Positions 1-8,895 of a DNA stretch of 64,000 bases are shown in pieces. The stretch's first letter is position 1, and every line of letters starts with the position of its first letter. The DNA lies in assembly GCF_003097615.1 (NCBI RefSeq), contig NZ_QCZG01000011.1, positions 1 through 64,000 of the forward strand, written 5' to 3'. The position numbers were made by a program, and so were the translations under genes. The notes under the pieces were generated by a model. That model was not told where the DNA came from, did not search any database, and saw only the letters and a list, made by a program, of their open reading frames with translations. This DNA is from Pueribacillus theae (GTDB lineage Bacteria > Bacillota > Bacilli > Bacillales > UBA6769).

Positions 1-119
1 TTGATCGGTCAACCTTTCTGATTGATAAAGAAGGCAAGCTTGTGAAAGAATGGCGAAGTGTCAAAGTGAAGGGGCATGTGGAAGAGGCGTTGGGATATAT
101 TAAGGAAAATATAGCTTAA
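1..119 (+). CDS. bcp: Thioredoxin-dependent peroxiredoxin, Bcp type (C-terminal end only)
   Basis: Only the last 38 residues are in the window; the gene begins upstream. The frame starting at base 3 reads DRSTFLIDKEGKLVKEW and ends KENIA before TAA at 117-119. The RSTFLIDKEGK stretch followed by a KVKGHVEE segment is characteristic of the C-terminal part of the Bcp/PrxQ family, which reduces hydroperoxides using thioredoxin. The peroxidatic cysteine lies outside the window, so activity cannot be judged. A rho-independent terminator follows 31 bases downstream, so this is the last gene of its unit. Confidence 0.8.
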   Translation, partial: DRSTFLIDKEGKLVKEWRSVKVKGHVEEALGYIKENIA

Positions 120-150
120 TTAAAAAGACAATTTTATGAGTTAATTCTTT

Positions 151-178
151 CCGTAAGGTTATTACTTACGGTTTTTTT
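151..178 (+). terminator. Rho-independent terminator after bcp
   Basis: A 7-bp stem (CCGTAAG at 151-157, CTTACGG at 165-171) is followed by a run of T. It ends the peroxiredoxin transcript. Confidence 0.85.
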
Positions 179-577
179 GTGCTTGCAAAAATTAAAAGTA
201 TTTGAAAAGAAAACAACAAAAGTGTGCGAATTTAATACATAAAAAGGTTACTAAGCCTAAGAGAATTTTTCTTGATAAAAATAAAAAATAATTCGTTAAG
301 AACGGCTCAACACCAAAATCTGTGTTTGACAAAATCTAAGCTATACGCATGTATTCCTTATTGCATTTCATTCCACGATAATTCATTGCTTATATACTTG
401 TGGATTGCGAGTAAAGTAATACTTTCGTTGCAGCGTATTAATTTTGTTGTTTTTTCCCTCAACCGAAGCATTTGTAAAACGCAGCTGGTGATAATTCGCG
501 ATTTCTTATTTTCAGTTTTCCATCGTTTTTAAGCAAAAGTCGACAGCTGGATGTCCGTAGGGAGTGATGAATTTTTT
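179..577. other. AT-rich stretch without a recognisable gene
   Basis: About 400 bases between the bcp terminator and the first transposase remnant. The one open frame here has no good ribosome site and a composition typical of non-coding AT-rich DNA. I see no promoter or RNA structure that I can defend. Confidence 0.5.
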
Positions 578-1330
578 TCAAACTTTTTTTGGCATGGGGG
601 GCAAGCGTCTTTTGAATCTGTTTACGTATTTTTTTGAAATGCTTCCGTCACATAATGATTGACATGAAACCGATCGGCAATCCGAATGGCGTTTTTTGGG
701 TATACTGTGCGAATAAAGGCGTGATAAGCTTTTGTCAGATCCATCATAACACCCGAAAGGATTAAGGGCTTTAAGAGAAGGACGCGAGTCATAATGAGTC
801 ATTAATTCTTCATACGTACGTCTGGGGAACAGTTGAAAAAACTACCACCTTTTAAATCATGAAGTCCTGTATTATATTTGTGCCCTTTACGGGTCGCAAA
901 ATTATCGATGCCGAGTACAAGCAGGTCACGACTGGCCGCATCTTTAAGACTTTTTTCTTGGATCCGCTCACTTTCAAGTTCCAAACCAATGTTTGTAATA
1001 ACGTTCAGCTGTCTTATAAGGTACGTTTTGTTGGTCAGCAGTTGTTGAGATTGTTGGTCCACTTGCTTGACGCACGACAAACGATTCAAAACATTTCGTG
1101 TAGCGCTTTTTTGGACCGACAAAACCATATTTCTATACACGTGGCGAAACACACCTTACATTGCATACGAATAGCAGGTAGTCTTAAATACACAATCTTT
1201 CCAAAGGTAGATAGATACCTTTACTTGTTTATATGGGGTACCTATACGTTTAACGGAAGAACTGGAAAAGCAAGGGCACTTTTGTGTATAGTCAACTGGA
1301 ACAACTTCAATGATGACATTCTTTTGATCC
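578..1330 (-). pseudogene. Degenerate ISL3-family transposase
   Basis: On the minus strand, pieces of an ISL3-type transposase can be read in different frames broken by stops. An N-terminal zinc-finger-like stretch (around KCPCFSSSSVKRIGTPYK) lies near 1250-1310. A middle piece occupies 802-1152, with LGIDNFATRKGHKYNTGL matching the first catalytic-aspartate region of the family. A further piece (578-802) overlaps it in another frame. Several stop codons and frameshifts interrupt the reading, and the C-terminal DDE part is missing. Terminal inverted repeats were not found. It is an old, inactive insertion-sequence remnant. Confidence 0.7.
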
Positions 1331-1551
1331 TTAGAGCTAATTGCTATGTAAAAAACATCATGTCAGATAAGGGATGAAAGGAAGTAAAAATCTTTTTACC
1401 CCGAAAATCAAGGAGTTTATCCAGATTTTAAAGGGAAATAAACAAAAGGTTGAAAATTCTACCCCGTTCAAAAAGGTATAAAAAAGGAACCTCTATGGTG
1501 TAAAATGGTAATAACCACAAAACCAAAACACCAACAAGGAAGTTCACTTGT

Positions 1552-2103
1552 ATGGCTATTATACCACAACTTCGTTTGTTTGAATGGAATGAAATTGAAC
1601 AACTTGGGGATTTGGAGCGCTTGCGTATGGTACTGGAATATCTACAGATGAAGAATTAATGGTTCAACTGGAAAAGGAACGCAGAAATGGACGTGATGAT
1701 TATCCAGTGAGAGCGATGTGGAACTCGATTTTAGCAGGCATCGTTTTCCAACATGATTCACTGAGAAGATTCGTCGCGAGCTATCGCGTAACGGTCAACT
1801 GCGTGACATGTGCGGCTTTATTGGCAAAGAACCACCAGCGTGGATCTATACGCGATTCATGAAAAAATTACTGGATCATATCGATATGATTGATGCGATC
1901 TTTGACCAATTAGTTAAGGAGCTAAAAGAGATCCTACCGGACCTTGGAAAACATTTGGCCATGGATAGTAAAGCCATTTCATCTTTTGCCAAAAGGAAAA
2001 TTTCAAACCAAATTTCAAACCAAAAAGAAGACGGACGTCGTGATGTCGCTGCCGACTAAAGAAAGAATATCGTGGTGTCACCACTGATGGACGTACATAG
2101 TTG
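1552..2103 (+). pseudogene. Fragment of an IS1182/IS5-like (DUF772-type) transposase, N-terminal half
   Basis: The ATG at 1552 opens MAIIPQLRLFEWNEIEQLGD, the start of a DDE transposase with a DUF772-like N-terminal domain. After a frameshift near 1645 the frame continues (MVQLEKERRNGRDDYPVRAMW). A further shift near 1765 leads to LRDMCGFIGKEPPAW, and the last recognisable part (HLAMDSKAISSFAKRK, near 1960-2010) carries the family's catalytic aspartate. The rest of the DDE domain is absent and the frame closes around 2100. It is non-functional. A C-terminal remnant of what looks like the same transposase type lies at 14763-15033 on the other strand, so the two pieces bracket the catabolic island. 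Confidence 0.75.
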
Positions 2104-2277
2104 TATGTTGCATATGATTAAACAAGATAGTAATCCAGTCAACTTCTGTTCATGTATTCACTTCTAGTTTGGTAACAACCAAATATATTAAACTTAAATT
2201 TCGCACTGTGAATAAATTTCTGTTGTAATTCAATTATCCACAAGGTAAATCTTTGATTATGGAAAAAATTCGTTTAC

Positions 2278-2375
2278 AATTCACCAAATAGGTGCTTCTT
2301 TCAAGATGAAAGGGTGTGTTTTGATAACTTCCATTTCCTTGATTTGGCACACCTTTTCAATTATTTTGGTGAATT
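2278..2375. repeat. Nested inverted repeat between IS remnant and catabolic island
   Basis: Outer arms (AATTCACCAAA-type at 2278-2290, its complement at 2363-2375) enclose inner arms (GAAAGGGTGTG at 2308-2318, CACACCTTTTC at 2348-2358). Together they could fold into a roughly 98-base two-part hairpin. No open frame lies within it. It may be a miniature element, an IS end or a structured RNA. The rest of 2104-2548 shows nothing else I can support. Confidence 0.5.
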
Positions 2376-2548
2376 TATTAAGTTTTCAACAGGAAAATTA
2401 GGATAAATTCAACTTCAGCTAAAGATAACAGTGGGTGATTTTAATACGAATCATTTGATAATGACAGTTGTTTAAGCTAATGCAATATCAGTTCAATATT
2501 TTTACATATAGGTTCAGTTGACAATTAATAATTAATTTTAAAAAAATA

Positions 2549-2594
2549 TTGAAGTTTAAAATTTATTCTGTTAATATTGTACCAACTGGTTGGT
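2549..2594 (+). promoter_or_regulatory. Promoter with TetR-type operator O1 upstream of the racemase gene
   Basis: A -35 like TTGAAG (2549-2554), a 17-base spacer and a -10 TAATAT (2572-2577) are followed three bases later by the palindrome ACCAACTGGTTGGT (2581-2594). This is one of six copies of the same operator in the island. Its place just after the -10 suggests that a bound repressor blocks initiation. It lies upstream of the TTG start at 2618, so the longer open frame running through it is not coding. Confidence 0.7.
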
Positions 2595-2617
2595 TTTTTT
2601 ATGAAGGAGGAATAAAC

Positions 2618-3373
2618 TTGGAAAAAAGAATTTTTATTCAAAGTAGTACAGATATTGATAAAATATCAGTCTATAAGGAGGGTATTAAAAATCATGCGCA
2701 GATGATTTTGCCAAATTATTCATTTGAAATAGGTGGTGTTAAGAAAAGTTTTCCAGCCGAATTTATGGTAAATGAGTTTTTTAATAGTAAAGAAATTCTT
2801 CGAAATATCATTCACGCTGAAAAGAATGGTTTTGATGCTATTGCCTTACATTGCTTTTTGGACCCCGTACTGGATGAGGCTAGGGAGTTAGTTAATATTC
2901 CAGTTGTTAGTATGGCAGAATCTTCAATGTTAATGTCGTTGATGTATGGTAAGAAGTTCGCAATTGTCACATATACACCCCAACTAGCAAAAAAATCTTT
3001 CCCAAATCTTATCAATAAATATGGCTTGAGACAGCATTCCATCGATACCCAATATTTTGAAGTCAGTTTGAGGGATCTGGAAAATGCCTTTTCGAATCCC
3101 GAGCCTGTTATAAATCAATTTTTAGATGCTTGTGAAAAGGCGGTAAATCAGGGAGCTGAGGTAATTTTACCAGGATGTGGTTTGCTAAATATTATATGCG
3201 TACAAAACAACATTTCAAAAGTTAAAGAGACTGGCGCTACAATCTTAGATGTTACCGGTGCTACTTTGAAAATGGCAGATGCACAAATAACATTACAACA
3301 AGTCTCTGGAACCGATATAAGTAGATGTGGCTATTATGAAAGTCCAAAAACTTTGCCAATAATAGAAGTTTAA
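2618..3373 (+). CDS. Asp/Glu/hydantoin racemase superfamily enzyme
   Basis: A 251-residue cytosolic enzyme. The TTG at 2618 is chosen because AAGGAGG (2604-2610) lies 7 bases before it; an upstream in-frame ATG would place the promoter and operator inside the gene. The two catalytic-type cysteines of the family are present: Cys79 in ALHCFLDP and Cys187 in ILPGCGLL. The segment after Cys79 (DEARELVNIPVVSMAE) resembles hydantoin racemases. Members racemise amino acids or hydantoins, isomerise maleate, or decarboxylate arylmalonates, so the exact reaction is open. It is the first gene behind operator O1 and precedes an SDR gene by 72 bases, probably in one transcript. Confidence 0.75.
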   Translation: MEKRIFIQSSTDIDKISVYKEGIKNHAQMILPNYSFEIGGVKKSFPAEFMVNEFFNSKEILRNIIHAEKNGFDAIALHCFLDPVLDEARELVNIPVVSMAESSMLMSLMYGKKFAIVTYTPQLAKKSFPNLINKYGLRQHSIDTQYFEVSLRDLENAFSNPEPVINQFLDACEKAVNQGAEVILPGCGLLNIICVQNNISKVKETGATILDVTGATLKMADAQITLQQVSGTDISRCGYYESPKTLPIIEV

Positions 3374-3445
3374 AAGAGTAAATCGTCTTTGTACTTTAAA
3401 ATCGAAAATATAATTTTAAAAATTATTAATGGATGTGATTTAAGA

Positions 3446-4219
3446 TTGAAGAGTTCTTCTAATTATTTGCCAAGCTTTAGATTGGAAAATAAAAAGGCTT
3501 TAATCACGGGTGCCAGCAGAGGGATTGGAAAGTCTTTAGCTATAGGACTAGCTGAAGCAGGTGCTGAAGTTTATATTGTTTCACGAACATCTAAAGCTCT
3601 CCAAGAAGTGAAGGAAGAAATTTTAGGGTTTGGATTGAAAGCGATACCAATAGTAGCTGACATTACTAAACAAAAGGATATTGAACATATTTTTTCTTAT
3701 ATTAAAGAGTTAGATATCTTAATAAATAACGCTGGCATGAATATTCGAGCACCTGCTAGTAAAGTAACTGATGAAGAATGGGAAAAACTTATAAATACTA
3801 ATTTAAAGTCAGCTTTTAAAATGGCGCAATTTGCCGGTGAAATTATGAAAAAAAAGCAACAAGGTAAAATTATTACTATTTCTTCAGTAGCTGGTCATGT
3901 TGCGTTAAATACAGGTATAGTATACGGAATAACGAAGGCAGCACTCATTCAAATGACAAAAAACTTAGCATTAGAATGGGCAAAATATAATATTCATGTT
4001 AATTCTATTGGACCTTGGTATTTCTCGACTCCCTTAACTGAAAAGTATCTTAAAGATGAAGCATATCTTCAAACCATTTTGGACCGTACACCTTTAAACC
4101 GTGTAGGAAAGTTACCAGAAGTAGTTGGACCAGCTGTTTTTCTAAGTTCTGATGCTTCTAACTATATCACTGGACAGACTATTTTCGTAGATGGAGGAAT
4201 GACAATCTACGGATTTTAA
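3446..4219 (+). CDS. Short-chain dehydrogenase/reductase (SDR) 1
   Basis: A 257-residue classical SDR. TTG at 3446 is the preferred start because GGATGTGAT lies upstream; an earlier in-frame TTG at 3389 has no clear ribosome site. The NAD(P)-binding TGASRGIG is at residues 21-28, NNAG near 94-97, and the Ser147-Tyr160-Lys164 catalytic set is complete. The family interconverts alcohols and ketones. Probably co-transcribed with the racemase gene from operator O1. Substrate unknown. Confidence 0.8.
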   Translation: MKSSSNYLPSFRLENKKALITGASRGIGKSLAIGLAEAGAEVYIVSRTSKALQEVKEEILGFGLKAIPIVADITKQKDIEHIFSYIKELDILINNAGMNIRAPASKVTDEEWEKLINTNLKSAFKMAQFAGEIMKKKQQGKIITISSVAGHVALNTGIVYGITKAALIQMTKNLALEWAKYNIHVNSIGPWYFSTPLTEKYLKDEAYLQTILDRTPLNRVGKLPEVVGPAVFLSSDASNYITGQTIFVDGGMTIYGF

Positions 4220-4285
4220 CATCATCATTTTATTCTTTTCCTCAGTGATTATTAAATGTAAAAGGAGTTTATTTGCCAAACAGAT

Positions 4286-4299
4286 ACCAACCAGTAGGT
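4286..4299 (+). promoter_or_regulatory. TetR-type operator O2
   Basis: The palindrome ACCAACCAGTAGGT, identical to the copy at 11854, lies 36 bases before the second SDR gene. A possible -35 (TTGCCA, 4273-4278) precedes it, but no good -10 could be paired with it. Confidence 0.6.
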
Positions 4300-4334
4300 T
4301 TTTTTAAGAGTTTATCTATAAGACAGGGTGGGAT

Positions 4335-5081
4335 ATGATGAGACGACTTGAAGGTAAAGTAGCGTTAATAACAGGTGCTGCTATGGGTCAAGGAGAGGCA
4401 ATGGCAAGATTATTTGTTAAAGAAGGCGCCAATGTTGTATTAGCTGATATGAGTGAGAAGGTAAAAGAAACCGCTGAAAAAATCACTAATGAAGAGGGGG
4501 GAGAAGCAAAATACATACAAATGGATGTTTCGAATTCTAGTGATTGGAACAAAACCGCTGAATATATAGAAAGAATGTATAGCAGACTAGATATTCTTGT
4601 TAATAATGCTGGAATTCCTGGTCGTAAGTCGATAAAAGAATTGACAGAGGATGAGTGGGTGAAAATTATGGATGTGGATGCTAAAGGTGTTTTTCTTGGA
4701 ATGAAATCAACATTAGAGCTTTTGAAAAAGAGTGGACATGGTTCTATTGTTAATAACTCATCCATTTGGGCGTTAGTTGGAAGTGGAGCAGCTGCCTCAT
4801 ATCATGCGGCAAAAGGAGCCGTTAGAATGTTAACTAAAACCGCTGCAATTGAATTTGCTCCATTTGGTATAAGGGTAAATTGTATTCATCCCGGAATTGT
4901 AAGAACACCAATGACAGAGGTATTATTAGCCGATTCGAAGGAATCATGGCGAATTGGACCATTAGGAAGGCCAGCTGAACCATACGAAATTGCTTATGCA
5001 GTGTTATTTTTTGCATCTGATGAATCTTCTTATATAACGGGAGTTGATTTACCTGTGGATGGCGGGTATACAGCTCGTTAG
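4335..5081 (+). CDS. SDR 2, resembles cyclopentanol dehydrogenase
   Basis: A 248-residue classical SDR with TGAAMGQG (13-20), NNAG (90-93) and Ser143-Tyr156-Lys160. The GAAMGQG loop, the YHAAKGAVRMLTK helix and the C-terminal VDGGYTA resemble cyclopentanol dehydrogenase (CpnA-like) sequences that oxidise alicyclic alcohols to ketones; this resemblance is from memory. Two ATGs (4335, 4338) follow AGGGTGGGAT, and either may be used. Operator O2 lies just upstream. Confidence 0.8.
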   Translation: MMRRLEGKVALITGAAMGQGEAMARLFVKEGANVVLADMSEKVKETAEKITNEEGGEAKYIQMDVSNSSDWNKTAEYIERMYSRLDILVNNAGIPGRKSIKELTEDEWVKIMDVDAKGVFLGMKSTLELLKKSGHGSIVNNSSIWALVGSGAAASYHAAKGAVRMLTKTAAIEFAPFGIRVNCIHPGIVRTPMTEVLLADSKESWRIGPLGRPAEPYEIAYAVLFFASDESSYITGVDLPVDGGYTAR

Positions 5082-5186
5082 AATAAAAGCTCAATAGCCA
5101 TTTTTGGATTAAAGGAAAACGCCTACTTTATAGAAACAAAAAATTTATCTTAATTTACTCAATATATATAAGAAAGGAGTGGTGAT

Positions 5187-5948
5187 ATGGATTTCAACGG
5201 AGAAATAGTATTAATAACCGGAGCAGCAGGTGGCATAGGAAAGGAAACCGCACGCCTATTTCACGAACAGGGAGCAAAGTTAGTATTAGTAGATTTAGAT
5301 AAGAATGCTTTAGAGAAAATCGCTTTTGAATTAAATTTAAAAGACTATCTTCTCTTTCCCGCAGATGTGAGAAATGAAGTAGATGTGAAATCTTTTGTGC
5401 AAGCTTCAGTGAGTAAATATGGAAAAATAGATGTATTTTTTAATAACGCAGGGATAGTTGGAAGGTATGGGCAAGTAACAGAAATTTCAACTGATGATTT
5501 TGAGAAAGTAATGAGTGTTAATGTAAAAGGAGTATTTTATGGACTAAAGCATGTTTTGGATGTGATGATAAAGCAAAAGTCAGGTAGTATTGTTAATACT
5601 TCTTCGATTGCTGGCTTAAAAGGATCACCAGGTCTCGCACCATATTCAGCATCAAAGCATGCGGTTATAGGGTTAACAAAAACAGCAGCTTTAGAAGTTG
5701 GAGAAGACGGTATCCGAGTTAATGCCATTTGTCCTGCTCCTGTAAATACTCAAATGATGCGCTCACTTGATGCAATTAAATATCCTAATAATCCTTTAAG
5801 GGCAAAAGAGGAATATGAAAAACGTATTCCTATTAAACGATATTCTGAACCAAATGAAATTGCAGAATTAGTTTTATTTCTATCCTCTGAGAAGGCTTCC
5901 TATATAACGGGTGGATGTTATCAAATTGATGGTGGAAGTAGTGTATAA
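5187..5948 (+). CDS. SDR 3
   Basis: A 253-residue classical SDR preceded by a strong ribosome site (AAAGGAGTGGTGAT). TGAAGGIG is at 11-18, NNAG at 86-89 and the catalytic Ser140-Tyr153-Lys157 is intact. The aspartate after the second strand (VLVDLD) favours NAD over NADP. No operator palindrome lies in the 105-base gap before it, so it probably shares the upstream transcript. Confidence 0.8.
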   Translation: MDFNGEIVLITGAAGGIGKETARLFHEQGAKLVLVDLDKNALEKIAFELNLKDYLLFPADVRNEVDVKSFVQASVSKYGKIDVFFNNAGIVGRYGQVTEISTDDFEKVMSVNVKGVFYGLKHVLDVMIKQKSGSIVNTSSIAGLKGSPGLAPYSASKHAVIGLTKTAALEVGEDGIRVNAICPAPVNTQMMRSLDAIKYPNNPLRAKEEYEKRIPIKRYSEPNEIAELVLFLSSEKASYITGGCYQIDGGSSV

Positions 5949-6010
5949 AGGGAAAAGAAGCTTGTTTAGAAGGCCTTTCCCTTAAATTTTAAACGAAAGG
6001 GGTTTAATAA

Positions 6011-6220
6011 ATGCAAGATAAAGTGAAATGGATTGGTAGAATCTATGTAACAATCCTCCTTCTAGTATCCATAATACCGGCCGTATTTATCATTCAATTT
6101 TTTATAGCGGTTCCGCAACTTAGAGGATTCTTTTATTTAGAACTTCTTGTACCAGTAATTGGGATCGGGGTAGGCATATATGGCTTAATTAAAACCAAAG
6201 ATCAAAAAGAACCAAATTAA
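6011..6220 (+). CDS. Small two-helix membrane protein, probable partner of the symporter
   Basis: A 69-residue protein with two predicted membrane helices (about 12-32 and 41-60) and a short charged tail. It starts after GAAAGGGG and ends 18 bases before the symporter gene. Small two-helix proteins encoded directly before SSS symporters (for example DUF485 or DUF3311 types) are common; assignment to one of those families was not possible by eye. A role in transporter assembly or stability is inference from position. Confidence 0.6.
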   Translation: MQDKVKWIGRIYVTILLLVSIIPAVFIIQFFIAVPQLRGFFYLELLVPVIGIGVGIYGLIKTKDQKEPN

Positions 6221-6238
6221 AAGGGAGGCGAGATATTA

Positions 6239-7732
6239 ATGGGGGTATCGGCTTATATAGTATTTATTGGATACTTACTTTTGGTAATAGTTATTGGTTA
6301 TTTAACATCAAAAGGTAGCGAAAAGCAATTTCTTGTTGCCGGTCAAAATCAACCATATTGGGTTGTAGGGGCTGGTTATGTCGCTACTTATTTAAGTGCG
6401 GCAAGCTTTCTTGCAACTCCTGGGTTAGTATACCATCAGGGATTTATGGGGAATGGCGCCTATCTAGGATCAGTGTTTGGATATATGGGAGGTCTTGCTT
6501 TATTCGGGCCAATGCTTCGTAGGTTCGGTAAAGTAACAATTCCGGATTTTCTAGGAGACAGATATGATAGTAATGTAGTCCGTGCACTTTCTGCTTGTTT
6601 GATATTCGTAGGATATTTCTTGTATATCAGTGTAGAAATAATCGGCATAGCCTTCCTGTTTGAATTAATGTTTGGGGTTTCTTATTTAACAGCTATTTTC
6701 ATAGCGATGGCAGTAATTTTAATATATACAGTTTTGGGCGGTATGATGGCTACTGCGTTTACTGATGTTTTTCAGCACTTTTTCACATGGATTTCTGCCG
6801 TCATTGTTGGTACTGCTGCAATGATTAATGTTGGAGGGGTATCAGGTCTTGTAAATAAAATTACAGAATTGCATCCTGATTTTTTGACTATATCCAATGG
6901 GACAGGAGATGCAACATTAATATGGGGATTATTTTTCACATGGGTAATTGGTACTCTTGCAAGAGCAGATACTATTAGCCGTGCCTATTTGGCAAAAAGT
7001 GAAAGAGAGGTATATAAGGCAGTTTTATTTGCTACCCCATTTATTTGGATATGTACATTCTTTTTCTTACTTGTTGGATTAATGGGGGCAGTTTTATTCC
7101 CGGGATTAGACGGTACACAGGCTGAACAAGTTTATTTAATAATGGCCGATAAGGTTGTATTCCCTATTTTTACTGGGCTAGCATTTGCGGGTTTTTTAGC
7201 ATCTGCACAATCGACAACCAGTGGTCAACTAATGGTTTCGGCACTGGCGGTTGGCAGGGATATTTATGGAAGATTAGTGGGACCTCTTTTGAAAAAGCGA
7301 CCTATTGATGATAAAGAGGTTGTAAGAGTTACAAGACTTGCTATTCTAGTAATGTCAGTATTATCATTTTTATTTGCTGCTTTTAGGTTTACGTGGATGC
7401 TTGATATCATAACAGTGTCAATGGCTATAATGGGACCAGCGTTTCTAGTTACATGGTTAGGCGGTTTTTTCTGGAAAAGAGCCACCAGAGCTGGAGCTAT
7501 TGCTGCAATGGTAGTAGGTTCTGTAACAGCATCTTATACCCAGATCACTGATTTTAGTATTGAAGCAGTCCCATGGCTAGTTGCCCCACTGTTCTCACTA
7601 ATCATTACAGTCATTGCTTTTATTGTTGTATCAATGATTAGCTCACCTTCAGAAAAGTCACTTCAAGTATACAAACAATTAAGAAGACCAAATACAAATA
7701 AAATAGGGACAAAAAGTGACGTAGGTGCATAG
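6239..7732 (+). CDS. Sodium:solute symporter (SSS family), likely carboxylate uptake
   Basis: A 497-residue polytopic membrane protein with about 13 hydrophobic segments. The N-terminal helix is followed by EKQFLVAGQNQPYW and a conserved SAASFLATPGLVY motif typical of the acetate/monocarboxylate branch of the sodium:solute symporter family. Later blocks (FLASAQSTTSGQLMVSA and VTWLGGFFWKRATRAGA) also match that family. The ribosome site AGGGAGGCGAG lies 9 bases before ATG. It probably brings in the substrate of this island; the substrate is not identifiable from sequence. Confidence 0.85.
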   Translation: MGVSAYIVFIGYLLLVIVIGYLTSKGSEKQFLVAGQNQPYWVVGAGYVATYLSAASFLATPGLVYHQGFMGNGAYLGSVFGYMGGLALFGPMLRRFGKVTIPDFLGDRYDSNVVRALSACLIFVGYFLYISVEIIGIAFLFELMFGVSYLTAIFIAMAVILIYTVLGGMMATAFTDVFQHFFTWISAVIVGTAAMINVGGVSGLVNKITELHPDFLTISNGTGDATLIWGLFFTWVIGTLARADTISRAYLAKSEREVYKAVLFATPFIWICTFFFLLVGLMGAVLFPGLDGTQAEQVYLIMADKVVFPIFTGLAFAGFLASAQSTTSGQLMVSALAVGRDIYGRLVGPLLKKRPIDDKEVVRVTRLAILVMSVLSFLFAAFRFTWMLDIITVSMAIMGPAFLVTWLGGFFWKRATRAGAIAAMVVGSVTASYTQITDFSIEAVPWLVAPLFSLIITVIAFIVVSMISSPSEKSLQVYKQLRRPNTNKIGTKSDVGA

Positions 7733-7813
7733 GGAATAAAATAAATAGAGCATTATATCAGATTTCTTTAATAAAGTTGTTTAATAATATACTGTTAGAA
7801 AGGGAATACTATT

Positions 7814-8548
7814 ATGAGATTACAGGATAAAGTAGCAATTATTACAGGTGCTGCTTCCGGAATCGGGCAAGCAACTGCCCAGAGGTTCAGTGAAGAAGGT
7901 GCAATTGTTATTATAGCAGATTTACCTAATTCAAATGGTGAAGAAGTAGCTTGGACCATTCAAGATGCTGGAGGTAGGGCTCAATTTATTCCCACAGATG
8001 TGACGAGGTCAGAACAAATAAGCGAATTAGTTGATAATACGGTAAAAAATTTTAATAAAATCGACATTATGTATAATAATGCCGGTATAGCTATGCCAAT
8101 TTCATCTATTGAAGACATTAGTGAAGATCATTATGAAAGAATGATGGATATTAACATGAAAGGTATATTTTTAGGAACAAAAGCTGTTGTTCCTTATATG
8201 AAGGAAGCTAAACAAGGGGTTATATTATCAACAGGTTCCACTTCTGCATTACGCCCAAGAGCTGGATTAAATATATATTGTGCGTCAAAAGGTGCCGTAG
8301 TTGCATTTATGAAATCAATGGCATTGGAACTCGCTCCCCATGGAATACGGGTAAACAGCATTAATCCAGTCGCGACAAATACCCCTATGGTTGATGAAGA
8401 ACAAAGAAAGAAGTTTATTGGTACTATCCCACTAGGTCGCCTTGCAAAACCAACTGATATGGCCAACACCGCTTTATTCCTAGCTTCTGATGAAGCAGCA
8501 ATGATTACAGGTGTAGATCTCGAGGTTGATGGGGGACGCTGTGTTTAA
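7814..8548 (+). CDS. SDR 4
   Basis: A 244-residue classical SDR: TGAASGIG at 11-18, NNAG at 88-91, Ser142-Tyr155-Lys159. The start is the ATG after GAAAGGG. It is the last forward gene before a strong terminator, and the 81-base gap after the symporter gene has no operator. Having four divergent SDRs in one cluster suggests sequential oxidations or different stereoisomers of a substrate. Confidence 0.8.
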   Translation: MRLQDKVAIITGAASGIGQATAQRFSEEGAIVIIADLPNSNGEEVAWTIQDAGGRAQFIPTDVTRSEQISELVDNTVKNFNKIDIMYNNAGIAMPISSIEDISEDHYERMMDINMKGIFLGTKAVVPYMKEAKQGVILSTGSTSALRPRAGLNIYCASKGAVVAFMKSMALELAPHGIRVNSINPVATNTPMVDEEQRKKFIGTIPLGRLAKPTDMANTALFLASDEAAMITGVDLEVDGGRCV

Positions 8549-8589
8549 TGGGGAAAACACTGTTCAATAGATCTTAAAATAAAAAGCAT

Positions 8590-8627
8590 GAGAGAAGAAG
8601 TTATACAATTTCTTCTCTCGCTTTTTT
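8590..8627 (+). terminator. Rho-independent terminator after SDR 4
   Basis: A 9-bp stem (GAGAGAAGA at 8590-8598, TCTTCTCTC at 8611-8619) with a following T-run ends the 2.6-8.5 kb unit. Beyond it, to 8830, I see no gene. Confidence 0.9.
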
Positions 8628-8830
8628 AATTTTTGTTAAATCTCGTAAAAATGAGGTAGATCGTTCTGCCTTTTTGCCTTTTTCAGAAGATCATGAAAGG
8701 AAATTAAATCGCCCTTTTAATCAATATTGTTTATTGAACATAACTTAACTTAAGAATCAAAATACGCAGAAGCAAGGCATTTTTAGTGAATTTCCACGCA
8801 ACAATCATTAGTAAAAAATTTTACTTTAAC

Positions 8831-8859
8831 TTGACGTTAACTATACCAACTGGTATGTT
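8831..8859 (+). promoter_or_regulatory. tetR promoter with overlapping operator O3
   Basis: TTGACG (8831-8836), a 17-base spacer and TATGTT (8854-8859) form the promoter. The palindrome ACCAACTGGTATGT (8845-8858) covers the spacer and -10. This is the expected arrangement for autorepression of the tetR gene that follows. Confidence 0.7.
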
Positions 8860-8895
8860 ATTTTTGACGATGATTTTCGCCTAGGAGGTTATAGG

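Noticed and set aside
272-532. 86-residue open frame on the plus strand
   Set aside because: No ribosome site, cysteine/leucine-rich random-looking translation, no family resemblance.
859-1377. 172-residue open frame on the plus strand
   Set aside because: It is the antisense shadow of the ISL3 transposase remnant, whose motifs read clearly on the minus strand.
2234-2242. Perfect DnaA-box sequence TTATCCACA
   Set aside because: A single box in AT-rich DNA is expected by chance; no cluster of boxes or DNA-unwinding element is nearby, and it is far from the DnaA-like gene.
2549-2617. N-terminal extension of the racemase-like protein
   Set aside because: This stretch contains the promoter -10, the operator and the ribosome site of the TTG start at 2618.
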